DNA of 64,000 nt from Thelephora terrestris (taxonomy: Eukaryota; Basidiomycota; Agaricomycetes; Thelephorales; Thelephoraceae): positions 310,001 to 374,000 of the forward strand of contig WIUZ02000013.1 in NCBI GenBank assembly GCA_015956445.1. The letters run 5' to 3'. The position numbers and the translations under genes were made by a program. Shown here one piece after another: positions 11,824 through 22,542 of the stretch. Under the pieces are notes generated by a model. It did no database searches. It saw only the letters and a list, made by a program, of their open reading frames with translations, and was not told the origin of the DNA. The first letter of the stretch is position 1; every line of letters starts with the position of its first letter.

Positions 11824-13440
11824 TCACGGGTTCTCCAACGGCAAATGGGTTGCTTGAGAATTGATGTCGTCATTGACTCCTGCCAAAATATACCGGGCTA
11901 TTGGTGCGACCAGCCGTAACAGCGGAAGCCATAAATTTTCTCCGAGTGCTCGTAATCCTGGAAGATATATCATGGAGACTACAGAAAGCACTACCAGCGC
12001 TACGTTGAGGAGATGTTGGCGACGGGCAATCCTCTGGAACACACATTAGCTAACAACTTCTTGTGAGGTAAAAAAAATCGTACGGCTGTCATGGAAGGCT
12101 GTTCTGAAGGTTGGTTTGCCAAATTTGCACTTGATTCCGTCTTTGACGTCCATATTTGAATCGAAGCCGCATTGGAAGTCCCAGTTGCAATATATCTCGT
12201 GTCATCCTCTGCGAGGTGGAATGCCTGACAGGTACTGGTAAGGTGACAGGTTGGCATAGCGGATTCTAATCCGCACCAGTGCTTGGACGAAGTCCTCGGC
12301 TGCACCGAAACAAATTAGCAGGTAGCGATGATGGAATCGAAAACTACACACGGGTATGGTCTAACGTTTGCATCGTCTCGGCGGTGTGCGCATTGAGGAT
12401 TTTGACGGTCCCAGATGTACCTCCGACGATTAAAGTATTACCCCCATCCACAAGCAGAACGGGAATCGGAACGTTGTGGTTGATGTGAAGAAGCACGGAA
12501 CGACTGAAAGTGCGATCTGGTATACTATACCAATCCAATCCATCATATAGATTAGCCACGATGATAACTTTCTCGTCAAGAGAAACCGCAGAGCTAGAGC
12601 TAGAGAAGAATGTCAGTTACAGTCACCAGGAGTTGTGCATACATACATATTGCATGTCCTCGGCGTAATCTGCCACTTCAGTTCCAACGAGTCAACGTCC
12701 CAACACCTGCAGCGGCATCCATAAATTGAGCTCTCGAATGATCAGATGTGAGGTCGGAAGAATCATACACAATACCATGATCAATGTACGACGCTACCAG
12801 CAATTTGCCGCCATCGAGAAAATGGAGGGCGCAGGCAGACGGAGTTGGAAGCTCTTCATCCAAACCGGGAAATGAAGGCGGTTCAGGGAGAGTTTGTGCG
12901 TTGTTCCAGGTAGCTGTAGTTGATTCTCGGTTAGTCGTAGGGAGAACAAGGAAAAATTCAAGGATGGCTCACAGATCGTGTGTTGCTCGAGGAGAGCAAC
13001 GTCGGGTCCATAGGAAATCGCAACCCTTGTCCCTGTTTTGTCTGTAGCGATGCAATGGATCGAACCCCCCAGCTTATCGGTCCAGACCTTGTTACGTTCA
13101 TCAACCTTCAAGTGTGTTTGTTAACGTAGTAAGTCGTGAAAGGCGAGGTAGATAAGCTTACGATCGAATGGTTCTCAAAGTGCACAGTGTGTATGTCCCC
13201 GCTTCGATAGCCGCAGAGAAGTGTCTTCGGGAACACGGGATGCCATAGCAAGGTACTGACCGGGGATACATCAATGAACCGCTTGATGGGTTTCCACGTC
13301 GACGTGGAGAAGATGAGCAGAACCCCGTCGCCACTTCCACTCGCCAAAAACTTTCCGTCCGGGGAGAATTGCAAAGCCGTGATAGAGTCAGTGTGACCAT
13401 CTGGTAGAGTTATATTGAGGGAGTATCTCGGCGTAGCCAT
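11824..13440 (-). CDS. WD40-repeat protein with C-terminal membrane anchor
   Basis: The start at 13440 opens MATPRYSLNITLPDGHTDS and leads into a textbook WD40 blade: ITALQFSPDGKFLASGSGDG, VLLIFSTSTWK. A second blade follows (LLWHPVFPKTLLCGYRSGDI). Later exons carry further blades: GGSIHCIATDKTGTRVAISY, NTLIVGGTSGTVKILNAHTA, and TRYIATGTSNAASIQIWTSK. The last exon (about 12042-11824) has a hydrophobic segment, LLNVALVVLSVVSMIYLPG, close to the C-terminus. A beta-propeller that exposes a binding platform at a membrane is the likely design; partner unknown. It is a paralogue of the genes at 14008 and 24032. At least five short introns are needed, so the edges are approximate. Confidence 0.65.
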
Positions 13441-14007
13441 GAGCAGAAGCGGGATCGAGTTCTCAGTTATGGTCGCCTATGTCTTTGAAGCCTCGACAAG
13501 GCCTCGCGCACAAAACAACTGTTGCAAAAATCCCACGTTAATCATAATCAAAGTCAGCAAGTCCGCCAATCACAAAATACTGTAATCTATGTACTGTAAT
13601 ACAAATCAGAAAAAAATCGACCGTAATTCCCGTGGGATTTTTGCGACGATATATGGATTGTGCACGTGTCTGGCAGCCGCGTCGCCCCATCGTCACCGTG
13701 CATCAGTTCCAATTTATCGATTTCACAGCCTCAGTACTCACGCTCGAGGTCAAGACGACTGATCGAGATTGTCTGCCGATGCCGGCGCGATGTACATTTA
13801 TCGACGGTTCGGAGATCCCAGTCAGGTTTGTGAGACGTCTGTAATGTACTAAAGCTAATCGTCTGGTGTTCTTTGCCATGCAGGCGATGCCGATTGTCAT
13901 TCGGGAATACCCTTGACGCATTGAAGAGATCTCAAAAAGGGCGCACAGGTGGCTCAGCATCTCTTTCATTCTTCTTCACCTCCAACTTCCAACGAATCCA
14001 ACGAACG

Positions 14008-15409
14008 ATGGTCCACTACGAGTTGACTTTCACTGTCCCCTCTCCCGGGAGTTGCACCGCTTTCGTCGAGTTTTCCCCCAGCGGTCGATTCCTTGCGGTT
14101 GGAGATCGAGATTCTTCATTGTTGTATATTCTCGACCGACGTGCTGGATTTCACCCAAATCTTTCGGTCGTTGCGCCTACAAAGCCCACAGCCCTTGTAT
14201 GGGAAACTCCCCAAACGTTCTACGTTGGTTTGGGTGACGGACGCTTCATACATTACCGAATCGATCTCAAGGGCATGAAAGTGGTGGCGGGTGTTGCGAA
14301 CCACATGTTTCGTGGAGCGTTTCCTATCACGGCGATGGCCCTTGATACAAAGTCCAAGACGCTTGTATTATCCGTAGGCCCAGGAGTCTTTGCTTTTCGA
14401 AGGGTCCGCACGACAAGTATATTTCGTCTGCTAATGGTTTGGACCAGCGCACTCACGTTCCTCAAGGTGAATTTCGCTTCATCGCCGCCATATCAAGCCG
14501 TTTCAACTTTTCAAGCGACCCTGGAAGTCCGGGGCCACCCTTCCCGAAGTCTATTTGTTTCACTGCCAACAATACACTCGTCGTTACATTTTCCCGCCAA
14601 CACATAATGTGAGCAATATGATTGCCCACCCAGGTTGTGGCCACCTCACCCTCTGCTAACAGGTCAACCGTGCTGGAGTTCGATGGAGACTCACGCCTTC
14701 ATTCTTCATTCCAGACAGCGAGGATGTGGGCGCAAATTTTTCATCTTTAGTCATCTACTAATGCAGTCAGCAATACAGAGATTGCACCGGCCTCCCCGTC
14801 TTGAAGGCCATCACTTCTGCAAGTGAGGAGGAGGTTCACCAACTTAACCGCTGTTGGATATACGGCGACAATCACATGTCCCCATTCCTTTTCATCAATG
14901 GGGGCGCAGCGACCCTCTCGAGCTCCACGACTGGTGCGGCAATAATCCGAGATACCGTCACACAGCGCGAGATCCAGTCGCTGGAACACACAGGTATTTA
15001 CCGTTTCTGCCTTTCCATGACACTTTTTGACACTTCTGCAAGGCACCACCGATCACCACGTCACGGCGATGGTAAGATCCGATTTTGGTTTTGCATTCAA
15101 ACATACCAAACATACTAATCGCATCCTTGCCCGCAAAGTCATATCACGTTTCGACTGGCAGGTACAGCGTTGTAACGGCAGATTGTGGAAAAAACGCCAA
15201 GATAAAGGTTTGGACGGCGCAGAGACCCTCCTCCCACCCTCAGGGTAAGGTAAGCCGATATCTTTTCAGGTGGGAGCTTGGGATCCTCGTTAATTAGTTT
15301 GCAGAATTATGGGTTAGCTGCACGAAAGGGATTGATTGCTGTCGTCCTGGTCGTCGCGTCGATCATCATAATGCAGGACCAAATGGGTAGGATCCTCAAC
15401 GAGGTGTGA
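14008..15409 (+). CDS. WD40-like protein with C-terminal membrane anchor
   Basis: The start at 14008 opens MVHYELTFTVPSPGS. The first blade is CTAFVEFSPSGRFLAVGDRD followed by SSLLYILDRRAG. The next is TALVWETPQTFYVGLGDGRF, then FPITAMALDTKSKTLVLSVG. Several short exons follow through STVLEFDGDSRLHSSF, SPFLFINGGAATLSSSTTG and VVTADCGKNAKIKVWTAQRP, a clear WD-type strand. The last exon begins after a TTGCAG acceptor near 15303 and codes for a helix, LIAVVLVVASIIIM, then a short tail and a stop at 15409. The blades are degenerate compared with the 13440 gene, but the architecture, propeller then single terminal helix, is the same. It is divergent from the WD40 gene on the other strand, with about 570 bases between starts. 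Confidence 0.58.
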
Positions 15410-16539
15410 CCAACATACCCATGCTTATGACACAGACTAACCTGTACCCCAGGTCTTGTGGGTTTTCTCTCATGCCACGATGATGCTCGCGCGAATGTGC
15501 ATTAATATTGGGTATTTGATTCACGGGGTTGCTGAGGACGTTGCGACAGGTTTGGCGGATAGCTTAGGTTAAACTTACTCATAAGACAACGGCGTAATAG
15601 GTAACAAACTCAGAGACGAAAGTTGGCAGGCCGTTGTGATTCAGTTGCGCTCGATTCCTGGATAAACCAAACGCGTCATAGTATGTTCCCAGGCCGGGCG
15701 TGGGCCATGCCGTCCCGGATCTGATCCGGTGATTAAAGTTAAAAGTCCCTGATCCGACTCCGGTACCTGAACCAGTATTCCGCTCGTGAGCGCTAAGTTC
15801 TTCACTCGGCTCCCCAAATCCCTCACTGTTCTCTCTCCGGTCGTCCACCATCTCTCTTTTCCGCCCTCGGAACGTGACAAAACGACCGGCCGTTTTTCGA
15901 CACATGGCGCAACACCCTTCGTTTGGCCTCAACACCACTGGTTCTTTACCTGTGCACGCGTAGCGTCCACCGCGACTCATCTCCAACCCACCCAATGCTT
16001 CGTCCTTCAGCACCTCCACCTTTGCCCTTGCCGCTCCCAAATTTCTCTCTCCTAACTGTACGGGTGTCAATCCATTGATCCCGGTTATTTTTACGCCCAA
16101 CGGTTTCGGCCACCAGTACCTATCCCAAACTTTTGTTCCCCTCCCTCGTCCTCGACTCTCCCCATCTCTCTCACTCTCCTCCCTCTCGAATCTCGCCTCT
16201 TCACGCAAATCGGCAACTTCTCAGCCCCTCGTTACCCCAACACCTTGAATTCTGGAACAAATTCGGAGGGACAACGAGTTAACGCTGAGTGGATCGCGCC
16301 CTTTCTTTGTACCCTCTCTTTTCTCTCTCGTCTTATTGACCCATTTTCAATTTGATTCTCGCGTATTTTTGACTTCTATCAAATCCTCCTTAGCCGCTTC
16401 CAGACCAACGTCGGACCCCCCCCCCCCTCACTTCCCCGGACTCACCGACCTCCGCGACGCCAACACCTGCTGCACCGCAAAATCTCCTCCCTCTCTACCC
16501 TCCGGTCGAGTTCTGAGAACTCGCGCCTCAACACTTCCC
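15410..16539. other. gene-free stretch with low-complexity C/T tract
   Basis: The longest frame is a minus-strand one at 15579-16208 rich in arginine, glycine and glutamate, with no motif I trust. The plus strand from 16130 to 16530 is pyrimidine-rich, with a run of ten or more C near 16420. I see no gene. Confidence 0.4.
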
Positions 16540-16760
16540 TCAATATTCATCATCGACATCCAATCCGAGCTCAGGCCAGATTACGAACAGGCGAGCAACG
16601 TGTTGCTCGAGATGCTCCTCAACGCCGCCACCGGCACCCTGCCCCAAAATTCTGCGGCATCCATATCTCGATGGACCGGCCCCGATCCCGTCGTCGTCCA
16701 GGTTCAATACATTCTCTACGCGACGCTGTGCGGCCAATCGTCCTCCCGGAAGCGGCGGGA
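16540..16760 (+). pseudogene. DUF6535-domain remnant
   Basis: One exon-sized piece matches the start of the DUF6535 domain found complete at 34971-36500: IFIIDIQSELRPDYEQASNV, then WTGPDPVVVQVQYILYATL, against FIIDVQSNLQP and WTGPPPEIIKVQSLLYSSL in the intact gene. The reading then breaks into an arginine-rich run where the second membrane segment and the GKQWVNRY motif should be. The upstream LIFAGLFSAV segment is also missing. It is a decayed fragment of a multicopy membrane-protein family of unknown function. Confidence 0.6.
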
Positions 16761-17155
16761 TCGCCGACGGACACCCCAATTCGTGGGAGGGGGGTGGTGT
16801 ACCCGCCGCTGGAAGCCACGCCCACAATACATGACACGCTGAGGGACGTATATTTCGGTACTTGATAGACCTTCCGTGATGTACGTAGGGCTCTTACAAA
16901 AAATGACTTGCCAAACATACCGTTCGTGCTAAGAAAAGACTTCCTGTTCCCCCTCAGTCGTGGGCCATGCCGCTTGTCGGCGCTAAGTATTATATACACT
17001 TCCACCCTTTCCCGATATAGGACAATGATCCCCGATTTGGAAAATGAAGAAAACATAAGCAATGAGATGTATACGCGACGCGAACTTGAAGGCCATAGAT
17101 ACTGGGGAAAACATCTCGTGGGTTCTCTAACAACTTAACGGCAATTAATTGGCCT

Positions 17156-18217
17156 CTAATCATCGATGCCTGTAAGGTCGATGGTGTTGGAAGGCTCCTC
17201 ATTCTCGCTCAACTGGTAATCCATATCATCGGTGTCCATTTCCTCCACATCTTGTTCCTCAAAAAACTCCGCAAAATCCAAGGGAGGTAGCGGCTCTACT
17301 TCTGCAACCTCTCCGGACGTTGCACGAACTGCCTCGATCAACGTTTCGTGCGAATGATCTCGCACCGGGAGCTGCGTCGAGACCCTTCGGCAGGAGGGGC
17401 AGGACGTTCCACCGCTAGCGTGCCACCAGGTAATGAGGCATGCGGCGCAGAAAATGTGCCTGCATTCGGTGCTTGGATGATTCTTAAGCCCAAGATCGAC
17501 CGCTATCATGAGAATGAAAACTCACCTGTAGGGTTCGTTGAGGGTACCTTGACACACTCCGCATATCACGGACTCCTCAACGCGTGTTCGCAAATCTTGG
17601 AGCTCCTGCAAGGCGGTTTGAGCGAGCAAGTTTTGTGGGACAAAGTTTCATACCGATTTAGACGCAGTGGCCTCATTGCGAATGGCTTCTGTCTCTGCAG
17701 ATAACGTAGCGCTGCGGGTTTCTGCGCTGCGGACCTTCTCTTTCAGTCCCTTGATCTTGTCTTTCATTTCGCGGACCCGCTTATCTTGCTCAAGATCCTT
17801 TGCTTTGGTGATACGGTGCAGTTCTGCGTGAGCTCCAATAAGTCCTTCAGCGATATGAAGTTTCTTTTGACAATCTTCGAATCTGGCCCCGAGAACTTGA
17901 AGACGTTGCGTGAGTGCTTCGCATTTCTGTCGTGATGGCTGTCAAAGCTAAGAACATCCGCAATGAAGATCACTTACCTTCTGTAGGGCCGATAGCCCTG
18001 GGTCTGTTTCGTCGCTGAGGGTGCCTGCGGACAGAACCGCCTTATTTTCACCACGAGCGTGAAAGTCACTCTTGATCTTTCGGGTCTGGCTGGGGATAGT
18101 TTTCCCATAGCGAGCGCGAGTGGAAGCGCCGGGACTCGCACGAGACTGATGAGTAGAACTGCCTACGCGATGCATAATGGCCGCGAACTCTTCCGAAAGG
18201 ACTTGCGAGCTCGACAT
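17156..18217 (-). CDS. RING-finger protein with coiled coil (probable E3 ubiquitin ligase)
   Basis: Four exons. The start at 18217 opens MSSSQVLSEEFAAIMHRVG, a basic serine-rich head. After an intron with a GTAAGT donor near 17975, exon 2 encodes a long heptad-rich helix (DQDKRV-like, then KDKIKGLKEKVRSAETRSAT) that should form a coiled coil. Exon 3 starts ELQDLRTRVEESVICGVCQG. Joining it through the CCAAG acceptor gives a full C3HC4 RING: C-x2-C, then TECRHIFCAAC, then TSCPSCRR. A tail of about 70 residues is very acidic (EEQDVEEMDTDDMDYQLSEN) and ends near DLTGIDD. RING proteins of this kind pass ubiquitin from an E2 to a substrate; the substrate is unknown. The gene sits in the spacer of the inverted repeat, convergent with nothing nearby. 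The choice of last intron acceptor is mine, because it restores the third cysteine. Confidence 0.75.
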
Positions 18218-18460
18218 GAGGGGACACGGTGAGCAGTGGCGTAGGGTACGAAGCGAAGGTACAAGAGAAGGAGGTAATAGCCTCGTGCCTGTCAGGTGAC
18301 ATCTTCCGGAACTTCTGGAGGCCGAGGAACTCAAGGTGAAGTGCGGCGAACACGAGGGAGTTTCACTTTCACGAGTGCCTGGCAGCCGGAACTAGTTCCT
18401 TCTGGAGATGAGGACGAAATAGCATACGGCACACAGCTACTAAACACGTATGATGACAAG

Positions 18461-19585
18461 CTACTCAAAAACTTTGGTCTTGCCTTTGCGACCACGAATT
18501 GTGGTGAAACTAGCGGCCGTGATCCAATTTGGAGTCCCATTCGCCCTCATGCTCAGCACCCGATCGTCGATGGCTGGATGGTACACCTTCTCCATATCTG
18601 TGACGCACTTCCACTTGTAATCCATTCCCCACAACCAGACGTGGTAAATATCGAGTACTCTGTTATGATGGATATAGAGATCACCAATCGCTGGCGCGAC
18701 ATCTCTGGGCGGGGAGTCAATGTCGCAAGCGGTAGAGGTGGTGTACCACGTAGTTACGCCAGGAGATCCAGATGAGAACGCCCGCTGTTGCTTAAACGGA
18801 GTGAGGTTGGATGTGGAGGACGAAGCGGTGGGGGGGGGCGGGGGAACGGGAGCGGATGAGGGTGGGATGACAGTGGCAGGAGTGGGCTGCACGATCGTTC
18901 CGGTGTGAGGCCCACTTTCTGGCGGCAGACGACCGGGAGCGCTGGGACCCTACATCAGCGTTGGAATGTGTGATGCAGTATTCCCCTTACTTACCTCGAT
19001 TCTTGACTGCCTCCGGCCAGGAATTGCGTCTTGAACGAACTGACGATCTCTTCAGACGTGACGGAGTCCAATCCGAGCGAAGTGCATATCGCTGCGGCCT
19101 TGGAGTCGAAGTCCGAGGATGATTCCTTGACGAGGGGAGCGAGGCTGTGAAATAATCGACCCAGGGTTGGACCGTCGATATTCATCCTTGTAGGATGGTT
19201 CCGAGAGGTCGGGGAGCGAGTGTCCTGGTCGCTCGGCGTTGCGAAAGCAAGCGGCCTTGAAATGCGGTCGTAGGGTTTTGGGCGGCTGGTAAATATTCAG
19301 TAATCAGTAGAGTACATATCTCCGAAGGAAAGGAAAAACGCACGAGTCACGACCTGCGTGTCTTGCCTTACAAACCAATCTCCCGTCCTCGTCTATACTC
19401 CACCGACGGAATGCAAAAACACGGCGGTGGAAAGGCTGGGGGAAACAAGATGTAAGTTCACGTCCGAGTTTTTCGGCAGAAGGAAGCGAGAAGACGCTTA
19501 CCTCTTGCGTCAGTCTCGAGCTCGTATAACCGCCCGACGAAGGAAGGTAGACGGGCGGGGGAAGCGTATACTTGGGCGTGCTCAT
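18461..19585 (-). CDS. arm gene B, unknown protein (right, intact copy)
   Basis: This is the unbroken counterpart of 10523-11621. Exon 1 from 19585 reads MSTPKYTLPPPVYLPSSGGY and ends at a GTAAGC donor. A short exon PFHRRVFAFR follows; an exon containing MNIDGPTLGRLFHSLAPLVK comes next, and a last exon runs from about 18940 to the stop at 18461. The joined model is about 300 residues with open phases throughout. The upstream and middle exons could instead be two separate genes. Inside the arm (above about 18863) the sequence equals the left copy. Below it the tail has its own proline/serine linker, then QRAFSSGSPGVTTWYTTST, IGDLYIHHNRVLDIYHVWLW and PNWITAASFTTIRGRKGKTK. The paired Trp and aromatic positions suggest a folded beta domain. 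No function is assigned. Confidence 0.52.
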
Positions 19586-19920
19586 GGTTGTTTCTGCGTC
19601 GGCCTCGGCAGGTGGTTTGCTCGTCTTATATTCATCGAGGGGGAGTAAAAGGTGAGTGTCCACCATCGAAAGGCGAAAGACTCAGCAAAGACTTAAGCGC
19701 GAGGGCTAATCGGCCCGATGCGATCATGCAAGACTTACAATCGATTCCTTACTGGCTGACGTCCATGCGTCACCCAAAAGACTCGACATATATAAGGGTT
19801 GGTTTGACCATGCAAACCTCCACATCCACTGCTCTCCTGTGCACGCCGCGCGTCGCACACAATTATCTCGGCTCCTCTTCTCAAAAACCCTCCTCCACGG
19901 TCCAACCAGACTTCGAGACG
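19586..19920. promoter_or_regulatory. bidirectional promoter between arm genes (right)
   Basis: This is the mirror of 10188-10522 with identical sequence. TATATAAG at about 19788-19796 faces gene A (start 19921), and the reverse-strand GAATATAAG near 19626-19634 faces gene B (start 19585). Confidence 0.45.
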
Positions 19921-20538
19921 ATGCCAGTCCTCCGTAAACATCCCGCTGGGCATACGGTACGCTTTTGTGACGCTTGTTTCTTTCACGTTTGCAACGCTAA
20001 CGAGGAAATCTTCAGTCCGGGGCATTTAACGAGGGCTATCACTTTCATCCTTCGCGCTCCAACAAGAAGATCATCAAGATCACGGCCCGTGTGCCCACCA
20101 ACGAGACTCTGTCGAATCCCCGATACATCGCCGTAGAAGAGAAATTTACCCGCACCCGCACCTCCCTCGCCATTCACGATTGCCGTGTCGTTTTCGGCAA
20201 GGACATGTATCTTGTGACGGCATACTGGGATCAGAAAGCGGTTGCGAACCGTTCCGTCTTCACCACTACCGGAGAAGTATGGAGAGGTGAGATTGTCGTC
20301 ACCTGTCCTGGACGTTACATTCCGTACAACAAGAGGGTCAAGAATGGGCCCGCGGTTAATACTGCAGTCAAGGTGTGAGTGTAACTGCCTGTTCCTCGTT
20401 CTCTCTTCATCGACGCTGATCGTGTCTCACAGTTTTGTCAAGGATTTCAAAGCTCACAGGGCCAACGGAACGCGTATTCCCACCTCGATTCTCGGCAAGG
20501 TTGGTTCAAGCTGGTTCAGCCTCATGTATTGTCGCTGA
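19921..20538 (+). CDS. arm gene A, unknown protein (right copy)
   Basis: Identical copy of the gene at 9570-10187 and the same three-exon structure. Exon 1 is only 36 bases (MPVLRKHPAGHT). The second intron is joined so that the GTGAGT donor leaves GT, which with the next exon gives VFVKDFKAHRANG. The last exon ends FSLMYCR at 20538. No frameshift separates the two copies, so either or both could be expressed. Function unknown; the alternative upstream ATG is at 19809. Confidence 0.5.
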
Positions 20539-21387
20539 CGTGCTCGTCCCAGGCTTTGCCCAATTAGTTTGATTGTGATACGCATGTAATTCTTTGCTGA
20601 GTCTCGCTATGTCGTTATTCTGTAGAACTTAGCTCGTGTTGCAAATTTAATAACTATCAGTCGCGCTCAGTTACCACCTCTTTCAGCCGCAAGTTTGGCG
20701 CCGAACTGTGATCTACTGATTTAATTCTGGACCGATCCGACGGGTGTCGATCAAAGAAGCAACTTGTGACGCACGTCCGGCTCTGAAAAATAATGAAAAC
20801 TGATAATGTTCGCCTTTGTCCGGCGCCCATCTATACGCGCGTTCGAACGCGTCGCCACTCGGATGCATTTTCCCCGTCGCCTTCGGACGTAAAACCTCAA
20901 GCTTGAAGGCACGAGGGCACAAGTCCCCGTAGACTAAACCCGATTTGGGTGATTTCACCCATCCCGCTCTTTCACAACCAGAAGATCGCTCCCACGGATA
21001 ATCTATATCTTCTTCATTTGCCACTCGGTGAGTTTCGGAAACTGATCTTGTCTAGGTCCCAAGCTCGATCCTACAAACGACTGAAAGAACTTGGGAGACA
21101 GGCGTGTCCGCCTCGAGTCTTGACATCAAAACGAGGCAAAACTAGACGTGTCGACTTTACGGAAGGTCGGAAAAAGGTGGGGCGTGCGTGCACCTCACGA
21201 GCATGCACGCGTGACTTCATCATTTCGACTGAAAGACGAAAGACACATCTGCCCGCGTCGCGCGATCGATATGGATTCAGGGGAGATATGTATAAATGCC
21301 GACCTTGATTGTCAGATTCTGCCGTCGTATCGATTTCTACCGAAGCTCCCCACTCGTCCCTATCCTCCAGCCATCTCAGTCCTCCTT

Positions 21388-22351
21388 ATGCTTAACGCCG
21401 TCGTCGCTCGTCGTTCGTCTGTGTACGGACCTATTTCCGTTTCCGGTCTGTCTAACGCTTTTTTCAATTACCTTGATCTCATGTGCTACTGTGCACAGGA
21501 ACCGCAGGTGAAACCGGTGGAAACGGAGATACCACCGGTCAGAGAGCAGCCTCAGAGACTAGAGATCTTGCGCCCGGTGCCAATATCCTGGTCAGATCAA
21601 GCTCGTTTGTGTCTCGAGGTGTTGTCTTCGTCAGTCGTTTCAATCTTTTTGAGCCTGTTGGGCGGGTCTAACTCAGTCTCGCTCAGACGCGCCCTTCTAC
21701 TGACAGCATCGAAAGGATTGCGACCATTGAAGAGGTCGACGAGAGCGAGGTGCATATCTGCGTTTTCTTCTCCGTGCACGGAGTTGGCTGACCCCCATTT
21801 TCAGAACGATGTTGGACCGGCTGAGGTTCCCGAGGATCAGAGGCATACCGATACTACCTCCAACGATTTCTCTGCTCAAGATGCTATCCGTATCGCCTCC
21901 GCTACCGTACGTCGTAGTCCCCTTTCGTTCCTCAGTTGCTGAGCTGTGTCGCACAGGCGCCTCTCTCCGTTCCCTCCCACCAAATCAGAAGGGCAGGGGT
22001 GCGGGCACCACTTAGAAGGGTAGGCGGTGCAACATGCAGCCATAGAATCGATGGCTGACTTTCATCTACCTTAGGTTGTTTATCACCGAAGCGAGATACG
22101 GATCGTGGTACGCTCTGCTCTGATCCCCTTCCTATACCCAACTGACAAGTCCATAGCTCCACAGCCAAACAAACCCTGGGTATATCGACGTGAAAGTCCG
22201 TGTCTCCATGGCATATCTGATCTGGTTCATGGTTTTTCTAGCCCTTCTTGCCGTTCTTGGCCAGTGGGCTAGCGTTTCTTTTGTGCGATACCTTGAGTAT
22301 CTTGAAGAATTCTACATCTGTTGGGGCAATTGTTACCGCGTTGTTGCGTGA
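21388..22351 (+). CDS. small membrane-anchored protein, right paralogue
   Basis: The start at 21388 (MLNAVVARRSS) lies about 95 bases after a TATAAAT box at 21290-21297. Exons up to about 21912 (ending NDFSAQDAIRIASAT) are identical to the left copy at 7841-8720. The next acceptor (GCACAG, 21956) lies just inside the arm, which stops at 21963. Beyond it the sequence is unique. The last exon encodes a hydrophobic helix, MAYLIWFMVFLALLAVLGQW, and a tail with LEYLEEFYICWGN before the stop at 22351. Both paralogues therefore end in a membrane helix, though with unrelated bases. The middle exons are uncertain. An alternative upstream frame from 21148 is open across part of the gene, but it runs through likely introns. 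Confidence 0.42.
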
Positions 22352-22542
22352 TTAAATCTTACATAACTTTGTAATCTCCCTCTTGAATCTCCCCCTTGTT
22401 TACGCTCTTCTGTGCAACCTCTTTGTGCGATATTTCAAGAAGAACGACTAAGAACTTCCTCGAATGTTTCTGACGCGTGACCAGTGACCACCCCTCTCCT
22501 ACAACCATACCCCTACAACCATACCCCACGTAGGTTCTATCA

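Larger units (their letters stand above)
18863..21963. repeat. right arm of the 3.1-kb inverted repeat
   Basis: It is the reverse complement of 8145-11270; see that arm for the coordinate sums and the two small differences. The arm carries gene A whole, the 5' part of the outer membrane-anchor gene and the 5' part of gene B. Arms point so that gene B copies converge toward the spacer. Confidence 0.93.

Noticed and set aside
15579-16208. 209-codon minus-strand ORF rich in Arg, Glu and Gly
   Set aside because: Composition reflects the pyrimidine-rich opposite strand; no conserved motif, no start context and no intron pattern.
16420-16435. Run of C bases as a regulatory G-quadruplex
   Set aside because: A single homopolymer run in pyrimidine-rich DNA; not the four spaced tracts needed, and it may include a sequencing length error.
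21148-21942. 264-codon open frame as a single uninterrupted gene
   Set aside because: It crosses a TATA-like box at 21290 and several good splice sites with branch sequences. A spliced gene starting at 21388 fits better.
8145-21963. A mating-type locus inside the inverted repeat
   Set aside because: Inverted repeats sometimes flank fungal mating or switching cassettes, but no homeodomain, pheromone receptor, pheromone precursor or HMG-box sequence is recognisable in the arms, spacer or flanks.
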